A DNA stretch of 64,000 nt from assembly GCF_024281235.1 (NCBI RefSeq), contig NZ_JAHWXY010000002.1, forward strand, positions 682,001 through 746,000, read 5' to 3'. Made by a program: the position numbers and the translations under genes. Origin of the DNA: Shinella daejeonensis. GTDB taxonomy: Bacteria; Pseudomonadota; Alphaproteobacteria; Rhizobiales; Rhizobiaceae. A model generated the notes under the pieces. The model saw nothing but the letters and a program-made list of their open reading frames with translations, ran no database searches and was not told where the DNA came from. Position 1 is the stretch's first letter. Each line of letters starts with the position of its first letter. Positions 1 to 8,621 of this stretch are shown in pieces.

Positions 1-50
1 CGGCCGACTTCCGCAAGATCGCCGAAACGCCGCCGCGCCATAACCATTGA
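1..50 (+). CDS. C-terminal end of an upstream gene (partial)
   Basis: The first bases read in frame 3 as about fifteen codons ending in HNH and a TGA stop at 48-50. The gene starts outside the window, so the product cannot be named. It would be convergent with the EamA transporter gene, whose stop lies 16 bases further on. Only codon quality and the plausible stop position support this; it could also be non-coding. Confidence 0.35.
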   Translation, partial: ADFRKIAETPPRHNH

Positions 51-66
51 AGGCGGCGGCTATCCT

Positions 67-1050
67 TCAGCCGCGGCGGGCCACCAGGATGCCGGCCAGC
101 ACGATCGCTCCGCCCGCCGCCTGCATCGGCCCGACCGGTTCGGCAAGCAGAATCCAGGCGAGGATCGCCGCCACGACGGGTTGCAGCAACAGGGTGAGCG
201 ACGAGAATGCCGTGGGCAGATAGGCCAGCGCATAGGTGACGAGGCCCTGTCCGCCGACATGGCAGATGAAGGCCAGCCCGACGACCATCGCCCATCCGAA
301 CAGCGTGGCCGGAAACAGCGCGGGCTCGAAGAAAAGCGTGAAGGGCAGGATCGAGACGGCCGAGGCCAGCGTCGACCAGACCATGATGCGCAGCGTGGAG
401 AACCGGGTGCGGATATAGGCGATGACCAGCATGTAGCCGGCGTAGAAGATCGCGGCCACGACGGCGGTGAGGTCGCCGGCGGTTTGCCCGCCGGCCGTGA
501 CGCCAAAGCCGCCCTTCAGCACGAAGATGCCGGCAAGCGTCATCGCAAGGCCGGTCAGGAAGACGGGAGTGATGCGCGTGCGAAACAAAAGCCAGGAACC
601 GAGCGTCACGAAAACCGGCGCAAGGTTGGACAATAGCGTCGCATTGGCGACGGACGTCATGGTGAGCGCCAGATGCCAGGCGGCAAGGTCGGCGGTGAGG
701 AAGACGCCCGGCAAGAGCAGCAGCAGATAATCGCGCAAGCCGGCCGGGCGTGCGTCGCCGGCTGCCTGAGGCATCAGGCGCTGCGCCATCAGGAAGGGCA
801 GGAAGGCGAGCGCGACGCGCCAGAAGGCGGTGGCAAGCGGCCCCAGTTCGGAAAGACGGACGAAAATGGGCGATCCGCCGATGGCGACCGCGCCGACGAG
901 CAGAGCGACGAAAGCCAGTCGTTTGTGCGACGAGCCGACAACGTTCGGAAGCGATATCTCAGCCAAGGCAGCGGTCCGGTGGTAGGGCGGCATTCGCATG
1001 CGCGCCGACAGCGGCCGGGCGTCCGAAACGCGCTGGCGGCGCTGTGTCAT
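67..1050 (-). CDS. EamA/DMT-family transporter (drug/metabolite exporter)
   Basis: An inner-membrane permease of the drug/metabolite transporter superfamily, probably an exporter of a small metabolite. The 327-residue protein alternates hydrophobic segments in the usual two-times-five-helix pattern, beginning around residue 44 (LAFVALLVGAVAIGG) and repeating from about residue 190, so there are two EamA halves. The family is normally 290-310 residues. The extra 40 residues at the N-terminus are polar and have no good ribosome binding site, so the true start may be downstream. It stands alone: the aldehyde dehydrogenase upstream on the same strand has its own terminator. Substrate unknown. Confidence 0.85.
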   Translation of the reverse strand: MTQRRQRVSDARPLSARMRMPPYHRTAALAEISLPNVVGSSHKRLAFVALLVGAVAIGGSPIFVRLSELGPLATAFWRVALAFLPFLMAQRLMPQAAGDARPAGLRDYLLLLLPGVFLTADLAAWHLALTMTSVANATLLSNLAPVFVTLGSWLLFRTRITPVFLTGLAMTLAGIFVLKGGFGVTAGGQTAGDLTAVVAAIFYAGYMLVIAYIRTRFSTLRIMVWSTLASAVSILPFTLFFEPALFPATLFGWAMVVGLAFICHVGGQGLVTYALAYLPTAFSSLTLLLQPVVAAILAWILLAEPVGPMQAAGGAIVLAGILVARRG

Positions 1051-1212
1051 TCAGCAACGATCAATTCGAAATACGGCGTGTTCGTCGAAACGATGCTTGA
1101 CGGTTTCGGCAAACAGCCAAGCCCCTAGCAGAGGTCGCCCCCGCCGGCCAGACCGGAACGCGACAAGCGGGCGGGAAATTGCGGCGGTGCGCGCCTTTTG
1201 TGGCGATCCGGC

Positions 1213-1248
1213 GAAAAAACCGGGGCAGCGCCCGCAAAGCGCTGCCCC
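1213..1248 (-). terminator. Rho-independent terminator of the aldehyde dehydrogenase gene
   Basis: Read on the minus strand, a perfect 10-bp GC-rich stem (GGGGCAGCGC / GCGCTGCCCC, 7-base loop) is followed after two G by six T. It lies 20 bases past the dehydrogenase stop codon, where a terminator is expected, and separates that gene from the EamA transporter. Confidence 0.9.
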
Positions 1249-1268
1249 TGGGAAGGGCTTGGCTGCCG

Positions 1269-2702
1269 TCAGGCGGCGTCGGGCCGGTGCACGGTCTTGA
1301 CTTCCATGAAGTCCTCGAGGCCGAAGATGCCGCCCTCGCGGCCGTTGCCGGATTGCCTGTAGCCGCCGAAGGGGCTGCCGTAGCGGTGCGGCCCGCCGTT
1401 GATATGCACCATGCCGGCCCGCAGGCGCGCAGCCACCCGCTCGGCCCGTTCCGGATCGCCCGTCTGGATATAGGCGGCAAGCCCGTAGGGCGTGTCGTTG
1501 GCGATGGCGATGGCTTCTTCCTCGGTGTCGAAGGGAATGATCGACAGGACGGGGCCGAAGATCTCCTCACGTGCAATGCGCATGGTGTTGTTCACGTCGG
1601 CGAAGATGGTCGGACGCACGAAATAGCCCGCTTCGAAGCCCTCGGGCTTGCCGGGCCCGCCGACGAGCACGCGTGCGCCCTCGGCGACGCCGGCCTCGAT
1701 CAGCGCCTGCACCCGGCCGAACTGGATATGCGAGACGAGCGGGCCGATATGACCGCCTTCCTCCTGCGGGTTGCCGACCTTCGCCGCCTTCCCTGCCTCT
1801 TCGGCGAGCGCGACCACCTTGTCGTAGACGGAACGCTGCACGAGCATGCGGGTAGGCGCATCGCAGGACTGGCCGGAATTGTTGAAGCATTCGGCGACGC
1901 TGGCGGGAATACGGTCCTCCAGGTCGGCGTCTTCGAAAACGATGTTCGGCGATTTGCCGCCAAGCTCCAGCGTGACGCGCTTGACGGTGTCGGCGGCATC
2001 CTTGCTGACGGCGATACCGGCCCGGGTGGAGCCGGTGAACGACATCATGTCGATATCCTTGTGCTTCGAAAGTGCTGCGCCGCATTCCGCGCCGTCGCCG
2101 TTGACGAGATTGAACGTGCCGGCCGGGAAGCCGGCCTCATGCACCATCTCGGCATAGAGAAGGGCGTTGAGCGGCGTGAATTCGGAGGGTTTCAGCACGC
2201 AGGTGCAGCCGCTGGCCAGCGCCGGCGCCACTTTCAGCGCGATCTGGTTGATCGGCCAGTTCCAGGGCGTGATGAGGCCGCAGACGCCGATCGGCTCGCG
2301 GCGAAGCATGTCGCCGTTCGGCAGCGTCTCGCGCATCTTCAGCCGCTTCAGCCCGTCGATGAAGCCCTGGAGGTGGCCGACGCCGACATCGGCCTGCTGC
2401 TCGCCGCTCATGGTGATCGGCGCGCCGAGTTCGAGCGTGATGGTGCGGGCCATTTCGTCATAGCGGCGCTTGTAGATGGCAAGGAGCTTTTCCAGCAGCG
2501 CGATGCGCTCGTCGACGCTCGTCAGGCTGTAGGTCGCAAAGGCCTTCCGCGCGGCGGCGACGGCCCGGTCGATATCGGCGGCGGTGCCCATGGAAATCGT
2601 CGCTACCGCTTCTTCCGTCGCCGGGTTGATCACCGGCAGGTCGTTGGGTGTCAGCGGATCGACCCATTGGCCGTCGATATAGAACTTGCGCTTGTCGAGC
2701 AT
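1269..2702 (-). CDS. NAD(P)-dependent aldehyde dehydrogenase
   Basis: Oxidises an aldehyde to the carboxylic acid with NAD(P)+ in the cytoplasm. The 477-residue protein has the whole ALDH fold: the oxyanion asparagine in TPWNWP (about N148), the general base in LELGGK (E246) and the catalytic cysteine in GQSC (C280). I start it at the ATG at 2702, behind an AGGACGGGAG ribosome binding site; the open frame reaches 52 codons further upstream but that part is arginine/proline-rich and looks non-coding. Length matches the family. The substrate is not fixed by sequence. Nearby aminotransferase and ureohydrolase genes make an amino- or guanidino-aldehyde possible. Confidence 0.9.
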   Translation of the reverse strand: MLDKRKFYIDGQWVDPLTPNDLPVINPATEEAVATISMGTAADIDRAVAAARKAFATYSLTSVDERIALLEKLLAIYKRRYDEMARTITLELGAPITMSGEQQADVGVGHLQGFIDGLKRLKMRETLPNGDMLRREPIGVCGLITPWNWPINQIALKVAPALASGCTCVLKPSEFTPLNALLYAEMVHEAGFPAGTFNLVNGDGAECGAALSKHKDIDMMSFTGSTRAGIAVSKDAADTVKRVTLELGGKSPNIVFEDADLEDRIPASVAECFNNSGQSCDAPTRMLVQRSVYDKVVALAEEAGKAAKVGNPQEEGGHIGPLVSHIQFGRVQALIEAGVAEGARVLVGGPGKPEGFEAGYFVRPTIFADVNNTMRIAREEIFGPVLSIIPFDTEEEAIAIANDTPYGLAAYIQTGDPERAERVAARLRAGMVHINGGPHRYGSPFGGYRQSGNGREGGIFGLEDFMEVKTVHRPDAA

Positions 2703-2873
2703 GTCGGTCTCCCGTCCTGTTGTTGCGTCGCCTTGCCGTCCGGCCATGGGTTGGACAACCGCCGGCGGCCGGCAAGGTGGAAAAAGGCATGCGGGTCTCC
2801 TGCCCGCCCGCGTCCTCCCCGGAAAGGGCGATGCTAGCGGCCTGCGGTGGAAGGTCAAGCGGCGTGTCGAAGG

Positions 2874-4052
2874 TCAGTCGAGCGTGAAACCCGACAGCCG
2901 TTGCCGCAGCAGGGCGATCGTATCGGCGTCGGCATTGGCGAAGGCGAAGCGCAGGTAGCCTTCCTGTCCCGGGCCGAAATAGCTGCCGGGCAGGCAGAGG
3001 ACGCCGGCCTTCTTCGCCAGCCTTTCCGCCACATCGGCCGAGGCGACGCCTGAAAACGGATGGCCGATAAAGGCGAAATAGGCGCCGACCGCGCCGATCT
3101 TCCAGCCGGCGGCGGCCGCCATGGTTTCCCGCAAGGCGATAGCCCGCCGGGCGATCTCGCGGCGGTTTTCCTCGCGCCAGCCGGCAAGCGCCGGCAAGGC
3201 GGTGGCGACGGCGGCCTGCGCGGCGCGCGGCGGGCAGATCTGCATGTTGTCCATGATCTTGGCGATCTGCTCGACGGCGGCCGTGCCGGCGGTGATCGCG
3301 CCCAGGCGATGGCCGGGGATGCAGAAAGATTTCGAGAAGCTGTAGAGCCCGATCAGCGTGTTTTCCCAGCCGGGGCGGCCGAAGAGATCATGCGGGCGGC
3401 CGGCGCCTTCCGGCAGGAAGTCGCGATAGGTCTCGTCGAGGATGAGCCAGATGCCGCGGCTGGCGCAAAGATCGTAGATCTCGCCGAGAAGGCGGGGAGG
3501 ATAGACGGCGCCGGTCGGATTGTTCGGAGAGACGAGCGCGATCGCCCGCACGTCCGGGGTGACCGCCGCGGCAAGCGCTTCCACGTCGGGCAGGAAGCCG
3601 TTGTCCGGATCGCAGGCGGCAAGCCGCGTCCTGACGCCCAGCATGGCGAGCGTGGTTTCCTGATTGAAATAATAGGGGTCGGTCATCAGGACGGCGTCGT
3701 CCGCTCCCGCGACCGCCATCGCCGCGCAGATGAAAGCCTGGTTGCAGCCGGCGGTGATATGGATATTCGCGGCGGCGATGCCGGCGTCATAGACGCCGCG
3801 AACATGGTCCGCATAGGCGCGCCGCAACGCGTCCTCGCCTTCGATCGGCCCATAGCCGGTCCAGGCGCGCGAGGCCGCGCATTCGCCGAGAAGGCGCAGC
3901 ATCTCTGGGTGGGGAGGATAGCCGGGTACGGCCTGCGACAGGTCGATCATCGGCCCGTTGCGCCCGTCATAGGCGGCGGTCCAGGCGAAGACGGACGGAA
4001 TGGGCGGAGCGGCGAGCGTTTCGACGAAGGGATTGAAGCGGGGCAGGGACAT
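2874..4052 (-). CDS. PLP-dependent class I/II aminotransferase
   Basis: Transfers an amino group between an amino acid and a 2-oxo acid. The 392-residue protein shows the fold-type I markers: SPNNPTG (175-181), LDETYRDF around D206 and Y209, the PLP lysine in YSFSKSF (K241) and the carboxylate-binding arginine region in IPGHR. Size is normal for the aspartate-aminotransferase superfamily. Its start lies 12 bases after the stop of the LysR gene, so the two form one transcription unit. The substrate is not evident; arginine, another basic amino acid or a polyamine-derived compound is possible given the neighbouring ureohydrolase. Confidence 0.88.
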   Translation of the reverse strand: MSLPRFNPFVETLAAPPIPSVFAWTAAYDGRNGPMIDLSQAVPGYPPHPEMLRLLGECAASRAWTGYGPIEGEDALRRAYADHVRGVYDAGIAAANIHITAGCNQAFICAAMAVAGADDAVLMTDPYYFNQETTLAMLGVRTRLAACDPDNGFLPDVEALAAAVTPDVRAIALVSPNNPTGAVYPPRLLGEIYDLCASRGIWLILDETYRDFLPEGAGRPHDLFGRPGWENTLIGLYSFSKSFCIPGHRLGAITAGTAAVEQIAKIMDNMQICPPRAAQAAVATALPALAGWREENRREIARRAIALRETMAAAAGWKIGAVGAYFAFIGHPFSGVASADVAERLAKKAGVLCLPGSYFGPGQEGYLRFAFANADADTIALLRQRLSGFTLD

Positions 4053-4064
4053 GGCGAACCGACG

Positions 4065-5081
4065 TTAGGAAGGGGACTTGCGTTGCGAAAGAGGCGGCGC
4101 CGGGCGATCGGCCGGCGTGGAAACGGGGCGAAGGGCGTCAGGCCCGCGGCCGCGATTGCGCAGCAGCATGCGGGCGGAAACCTGCGGCTCCGGCAGGCGG
4201 TCGGCCTCCAGGGAGGCGAACAGCCAGTCGATGAACACCCGGACGATCGGCGCCTGGCGCACGGCCTGCCGGCAGGCGACATAGAAGGCGTCGTTGGCCG
4301 GAACCGTAAGGTCGAAGGGCACGGCAAGCTCGCCGCGCGCCACCAGGTTGCCGGCGGTGATCGTATCGCCGAGCGCTATGCCCTGGCCATGGAGGGCGGC
4401 CTCGGTGGAAAGGCGCGCATCGCCCATGAAATGCTGGCGGCCGCGCGCGAGGTCGGTGGCGTCGGCGGCCGAAAGCCAGGTATTCCATTCCCGGCCATCG
4501 TCGCCGTGCAGCAGGGTGTGATCTCCCAGATCGCGCACCGAGCGCAGCGGGTGGCTGTTGAGCAGCGTCGGGCTCGCCACGGGAAAGAGCTTCAGGTTCG
4601 ACCACAGCCGCGTCCAGCAGTCCGGCCAGTTGCCGTCGCCATAGAGCACGCAGACGTCGACATCCGGCGACCGCAGGTGGGCGGGGTCGTTGGAGGCGTT
4701 CAGCGTCACGCTGATGCCCGGATATTGCTCGGTGAACTGATTGAGCCGGGGAACGATCCAGAAGGAAAGCAGCGCGGGAACGCCGGTGACGGTCAGGTCG
4801 CCACGGGTTTCCGGCCGCTTCATCAGCGCGGTCGCCGCGGCGATCTCGCCGAAGGCGTTGGTGACGGCGGGCAGCAGCAGGGCGCCCTGCGCCGTCAGTT
4901 TCAGCCTCTTGCCGCCACGCTTGAAAAGCGTGGTTTCAAGCGCCTCTTCGAGGCCACGGATCTGATGGCTCACCGCGCCGTGGGTCACGCTCAGCTCGCG
5001 CGCCGCCGCCGAGACCGATCCCAGGCGGGCGGTCGCCTCGAAAGCGCGCAACGGATTGAGCGGAGGCAGCCGCGAGACCAT
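4065..5081 (-). CDS. LysR-family transcriptional regulator (GcvA-like)
   Basis: A DNA-binding activator or repressor. Residues about 8-65 form the LysR winged helix-turn-helix with the GcvA-type start LPPLNPLRAFEATARLGS and the recognition part GAVSHQIRGLEEAL; the rest is the periplasmic-binding-like effector domain. At 338 residues it is slightly long, with a proline-rich tail of about 30 residues. It is divergent from the ureohydrolase operon and upstream of the aminotransferase, so it probably controls one or both. The near-palindrome at 5097-5113 in the shared intergenic region is a candidate binding site. Confidence 0.9.
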   Translation of the reverse strand: MVSRLPPLNPLRAFEATARLGSVSAAARELSVTHGAVSHQIRGLEEALETTLFKRGGKRLKLTAQGALLLPAVTNAFGEIAAATALMKRPETRGDLTVTGVPALLSFWIVPRLNQFTEQYPGISVTLNASNDPAHLRSPDVDVCVLYGDGNWPDCWTRLWSNLKLFPVASPTLLNSHPLRSVRDLGDHTLLHGDDGREWNTWLSAADATDLARGRQHFMGDARLSTEAALHGQGIALGDTITAGNLVARGELAVPFDLTVPANDAFYVACRQAVRQAPIVRVFIDWLFASLEADRLPEPQVSARMLLRNRGRGPDALRPVSTPADRPAPPLSQRKSPS

Positions 5082-5096
5082 CGGAAGGGGAACCTT

Positions 5097-5113
5097 GTGT
5101 GAATTTTTCTCAC
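5097..5113. promoter_or_regulatory. Possible LysR-type binding site
   Basis: GTGTGA-ATTTT-TCTCAC is an inverted repeat with one mismatch, of the T-N11-A style used by LysR regulators, located 15 bases upstream of the lysR start and about 25 bases upstream of the candidate -35 of the divergent operon. Position and symmetry are seen; the function is inferred. Confidence 0.4.
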
Positions 5114-5136
5114 GGCAAAAGCTATAACAATGGCAA

Positions 5137-5166
5137 TTGCTTTTCCAGACGGTTTGTTACGATAAT
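5137..5166 (+). promoter_or_regulatory. Candidate sigma-70 promoter of the ureohydrolase-ABC operon
   Basis: TTGCTT, 18 bases, GATAAT, ending about 95 bases before the ATG at 5260, in an AT-richer stretch of an otherwise GC-rich window. A second loose inverted repeat (AAAAGC, 16 bases, GCTTTT) overlaps the -35. Confidence 0.4.
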
Positions 5167-5259
5167 GCGAAAAACAAGGGCATAAGCCCGCGGGGAACGG
5201 AATTGGGTGCATTTCTGGCGCGCCGTCCTCCGTTTGCGATCACCGGAAGGAACGACGTC

Positions 5260-6318
5260 ATGGCATTCGACCGCAGCAAGCTCGATGACCTCAAGGCCAA
5301 ATACGGCGAAAGCCACGGCGGCGAACTGTTCGACCCGGCCTTCCGCAAGGTGGCCGACAAGATCTTCTCCAAGGGCGGGACGCGGCTTGCCCCTTATGCG
5401 GGCGTCCCTACGTTCCTGTCCGCGCCCTATATGCCGGTCGATGCCGAGGCTCCGGACTTCGGCAACCTGCAAGTGGCGATCACCGGCGTGCCGATGGATC
5501 TCGGCGTGACGAACCGGCCCGGCTCGCGCTTCGGGCCGCGGGCGATGCGTTCGATCGAGCGCATCGGTCCCTATCACCATGTGCTGGACTGCGCGCCCGT
5601 TCATGACCTCCGGGTCGCCGATATCGGCGACGTTCCGTTCCAGAGCCGCTATCGGCTGGAACTCAGCCATGACGATATCGAGAAGCGCTTCAACCAGATC
5701 GTCGACGCCGGCGTCATTCCGCTTGCCGTGGGCGGCGACCATTCCATCACCCATCCGATCATGAAGGCGGTCGGCAAGAACGCGCCGGTCGGCCTGATCC
5801 ATATCGACGCCCATTGCGACACCGGCGGCGCTTTCGACCAGACCAAGTTCCACCACGGCGGGCCGTTCCGCAATGCGGTCCTCGACGGCGTGCTGGACCC
5901 GACCCGGACGATCCAGATCGGCATTCGCGGTTCGTCGGAGTACCTGTGGGAATTCTCCTATGAATCCGGCATGACGGTCATCCATGCGGAGGAGATTTCC
6001 GGCATCGGCATTCCGGCGCTCATCGAGAAGGCCAGGGCGGTCGTCGGCGACGGCCCGACCTATCTCTCCTTCGATATCGACAGCCTCGATCCGAGCTTCG
6101 CCCCCGGTACGGGAACGCCGGAGATCGGCGGCTTCACCACCCGCGAGGTGCTGGAACTCATCCGCGGCCTCAAGGGCGTCAATCTGGTGGGGGGAGACGT
6201 GGTGGAAGTGGCGCCGCAATATGACGCCACGACCAATACCGCCCATGCCGGCGCGCAGGTTCTTTTCGAAATCCTGAGCCTCATGGTCTTCAGCCCTTCC
6301 GTTCAGGCTACTGCCTGA
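5260..6318 (+). CDS. Ureohydrolase (agmatinase / guanidinobutyrase family)
   Basis: Hydrolyses a guanidino compound to urea and an amine, using two Mn ions in the arginase fold. The 352-residue protein carries all metal ligands: GGDHS (H161), IDAHCD (D183, H185, D187) and SFDIDSLDP (D272, D274). The start is the ATG at 5260 behind GGAAGG; the frame is open 41 codons further upstream without coding character. It opens an operon with a Pot-type importer and a carbon-nitrogen hydrolase, so it probably acts on the imported substrate. Agmatine, 4-guanidinobutyrate and related compounds cannot be told apart by sequence alone, so I give no gene symbol. Confidence 0.9.
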   Translation: MAFDRSKLDDLKAKYGESHGGELFDPAFRKVADKIFSKGGTRLAPYAGVPTFLSAPYMPVDAEAPDFGNLQVAITGVPMDLGVTNRPGSRFGPRAMRSIERIGPYHHVLDCAPVHDLRVADIGDVPFQSRYRLELSHDDIEKRFNQIVDAGVIPLAVGGDHSITHPIMKAVGKNAPVGLIHIDAHCDTGGAFDQTKFHHGGPFRNAVLDGVLDPTRTIQIGIRGSSEYLWEFSYESGMTVIHAEEISGIGIPALIEKARAVVGDGPTYLSFDIDSLDPSFAPGTGTPEIGGFTTREVLELIRGLKGVNLVGGDVVEVAPQYDATTNTAHAGAQVLFEILSLMVFSPSVQATA

Positions 6319-6390
6319 CGTAAAATAACCACAGCAAAACCGGGAACGAACCGGACCGGCGCCGCCAGTCCGGAAAAAAGGAGAAACAAT

Positions 6391-7479
6391 ATGCGTGATA
6401 TCCTCAAGACCAATGTCAGCCGCCGCGCGATACTCGGCGCAGGCGTGGCCGGCGCATCGATGCTCGCGATGCCGGCGGTGCTGCGCGCGCAGGACAAGTC
6501 GCTGAAGATCGGCGTTTACGGCGGCTATTTCAAGGATTCCTTCGACAAGAACATCTTCCCGGAATTCACCAAGGCGACCGGTATCGCGGTCGAATCCGTC
6601 GCCGAGCCGACGGGCGAGGCCTGGCTCGTACAACTCGAGCAGGCGGCCCGCGCCGGTCAGGCGCCCGCCGACCTGTCGATGATGTCGCAGGTGGCCATGC
6701 TGAAGGGCCAGGCGACGGACCTCTGGGCGCCTCTCGATCCGGCCAAGCTTTCCAATTACGACAATCTCATCGACCATTTCGTCAACAAGTATCCGGACGG
6801 GCGCGTCGCCGGTATCGGGGCCGTGGCCTGGTACATCACGCTCGTCACCAACACGAACGTCTATCCCGAAGCGCCGACCTCCTGGGAAGCGCTGTGGGAT
6901 CCGGCGAATGCCGACAAGCTCGGCCTGCTGGCGCTGGTCTCCAACTCCTTCCTTCTGGAGGTGACGGCCAAGACGTTCTTCGGCGGCACCAATGCGCTCG
7001 ACACCGAGGAAGGCCAGATCAAGGCCTTCGAGAAACTCGCGGAAGTCAAGCCGAACGTCCGCCTGTGGTATCGTGACGAGGCGCAATTCGAACAGGCCCT
7101 GAAGTCCGGCGAAATCCCGATGGGGCAATATTATCACGACGTGACCGGCCTTGCGGCAATGGATGGCCATCCCGTCCGCTCCACCTTCCCGAAGGAGGGC
7201 GGCATCATGGATTCCGGCTGCTGGGCGCTGTCGCGGGCCTCGACGAAGTCGGAAGAAGCCCATCTCTTCGTCAACTACATGTGCCAGCCGGAAATCCAGG
7301 CGGCGCTGTCGCGCAAGGTCGGCACCGCCCCCACGATCAAGCGCGAGCTGCTGGATCTGACGGCGGAGGAATTTGCCGCCGTTTCCTCCGAGATCGAGCC
7401 GATCATCCCGCGTTACGATCTCTATACCAGCAAGTCCGACTGGCTGAACCAGAAGTGGACGGAAATGATCGCGGGCTGA
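6391..7479 (+). CDS. ABC transporter substrate-binding protein, PotD/polyamine-like, Tat-exported
   Basis: Periplasmic binding protein of the spermidine/putrescine type (SBP family 1/8). The 362-residue precursor begins with a twin-arginine signal (SRRAILGAGVAGAS) and a cleavage region near LRAQ-DK, so it is probably exported folded by the Tat route. The mature part starts LKIGVYGGYFKD, typical of PotD-like proteins. It lies between the ureohydrolase gene and the transporter's ATPase gene. The ligand is likely a cationic or guanidino compound, inferred from context. Confidence 0.9.
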   Translation: MRDILKTNVSRRAILGAGVAGASMLAMPAVLRAQDKSLKIGVYGGYFKDSFDKNIFPEFTKATGIAVESVAEPTGEAWLVQLEQAARAGQAPADLSMMSQVAMLKGQATDLWAPLDPAKLSNYDNLIDHFVNKYPDGRVAGIGAVAWYITLVTNTNVYPEAPTSWEALWDPANADKLGLLALVSNSFLLEVTAKTFFGGTNALDTEEGQIKAFEKLAEVKPNVRLWYRDEAQFEQALKSGEIPMGQYYHDVTGLAAMDGHPVRSTFPKEGGIMDSGCWALSRASTKSEEAHLFVNYMCQPEIQAALSRKVGTAPTIKRELLDLTAEEFAAVSSEIEPIIPRYDLYTSKSDWLNQKWTEMIAG

Positions 7480-7516
7480 GAGGCCCGAAGACCTTGTTGC
7501 CTTCAGCCGGCTGTGT

Positions 7517-7534
7517 CGCGTCCTTCGGGGCGCG
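7517..7534 (+). other. Stable UUCG-type hairpin between binding-protein and ATPase genes
   Basis: CGCGTCC-TTCG-GGGCGCG folds into a 7-bp stem with one G-U pair, closed by a C(UUCG)G tetraloop. It lies in the 104-base gap after the binding-protein gene. Such hairpins often protect the 3' end of the binding-protein message and lower expression of the membrane genes. There is no U tract, so it is not an ordinary terminator. Confidence 0.5.
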
Positions 7535-7583
7535 GCATGCCGGTTCGATCTTTTGAAACCGGAGCGCGCCGAACGGAGAGACC

Positions 7584-8621
7584 ATGCCCGGACTGACCCT
7601 CGAAAACGTGACGAAGCAGTTCGGCTCGTTTACGGCCGTCGACAAGGTCGACCTTTCGGTGCCGCATGGCACTTTCGTCTGCCTGCTCGGCCCTTCGGGC
7701 TGCGGCAAGACGACCCTCATGCGCATGATCGCCGGCCTCGACCTGCCGACGAGCGGCGGAATCCGGCTCGATGGCGCCGACATCACGCAGGTGCCGACGC
7801 ACAAGCGCGATCTTGGCATGGTCTTCCAGTCGCTTGCGCTTTTTCCTCACCTGACCGTCGGCGAGAATATCGCCTATTCGCTGCGCATTCGCGGTATCGG
7901 CAAGGAAGAGCAGAGGAAACGCGTCGACGAGCTTCTGTCGATGATCCATCTCCAGGGCTTCGGGGATCGCCCGGTCGGCAAGCTTTCCGGCGGCCAACGC
8001 CAGCGTGTCGCCATCGCCCGGGCGCTGGCGATCTCGCCCCGGCTTTTCCTGCTGGACGAGCCGCTTTCGGCGCTGGACGCCAAGTTGCGCGAAGCGATGC
8101 AGGTGGAACTGCGCCAGCTCCAGCAACAGCTCGGCATCACGACGATCGTCGTCACCCATGACCAGCGCGAGGCGATGACCATGGCCGACACGGTGGTCGT
8201 GATGAATGGCGGCCGGATCCGGCAGGCCGCCCCGCCCGTCGATATCTATCGCCGCCCCGCCGACGCCTTCGTCGCCGATTTCATCGGCTCGACGAACCTC
8301 GTCGATTTCACGGTCGACAGCGCCGGCCGGGTCGTGGTGCTCGGCACCACGGTCGAAGGGCTCGCCGCGCCAACGGGCGTGGCCTCCGGCGTGCTGTCCG
8401 TGCGGCCCGAGGACCTGGAACTGACGGCGCCCGGCAACGGTGCGCTTGCCGGTGTCGTCACCTTCCTTCGCGATCTCGGCGGCACCGTCGAGACCTTCGT
8501 CGAGGTTGGCGGCAGGCAGCTCGTCGCGGTCTCCATGCCCCATGCGCGGCCCGATGTGACGGTCGGCCAGCCGGTCGGCGTCCGGCTGCGTCCCGAAGCC
8601 TGCGTGGTGCTGAAATCATGA
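7584..8621 (+). CDS. ABC transporter ATP-binding protein, PotA-like
   Basis: ATPase subunit that drives the Pot-type importer at the inner membrane. The 345-residue protein has Walker A GPSGCGKT (36-43), the signature LSGGQRQR (134-141), Walker B LFLLDEP and the switch histidine in VVTHDQ. A C-terminal TOBE/OB-type regulatory domain follows, giving the usual PotA length. Its stop overlaps the start of the next permease gene by four bases (ATGA), which indicates translational coupling. Confidence 0.93.
   Translation: MPGLTLENVTKQFGSFTAVDKVDLSVPHGTFVCLLGPSGCGKTTLMRMIAGLDLPTSGGIRLDGADITQVPTHKRDLGMVFQSLALFPHLTVGENIAYSLRIRGIGKEEQRKRVDELLSMIHLQGFGDRPVGKLSGGQRQRVAIARALAISPRLFLLDEPLSALDAKLREAMQVELRQLQQQLGITTIVVTHDQREAMTMADTVVVMNGGRIRQAAPPVDIYRRPADAFVADFIGSTNLVDFTVDSAGRVVVLGTTVEGLAAPTGVASGVLSVRPEDLELTAPGNGALAGVVTFLRDLGGTVETFVEVGGRQLVAVSMPHARPDVTVGQPVGVRLRPEACVVLKS

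Noticed and set aside
1179-2837. Long plus-strand open frame antisense to the aldehyde dehydrogenase
   Set aside because: It mirrors the codon structure of the dehydrogenase gene on the other strand; high GC produces long antisense frames. No ribosome binding site or family resemblance.
3060-5102. 680-codon plus-strand frame opposite the aminotransferase and LysR genes
   Set aside because: It spans two well-supported genes on the other strand, is Arg/Gly/Asp-rich and has no recognisable domain.
6338-6377. Possible terminator between the ureohydrolase and binding-protein genes (CCGGAC/GTCCGG stem)
   Set aside because: The stem is short with a long loop and is followed by A residues on the plus strand, not T; it overlaps the ribosome binding region of the next gene.
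5122-7263. 713-codon minus-strand frame opposite the ureohydrolase and binding-protein genes
   Set aside because: Antisense shadow of two genes with complete catalytic or signal motifs.
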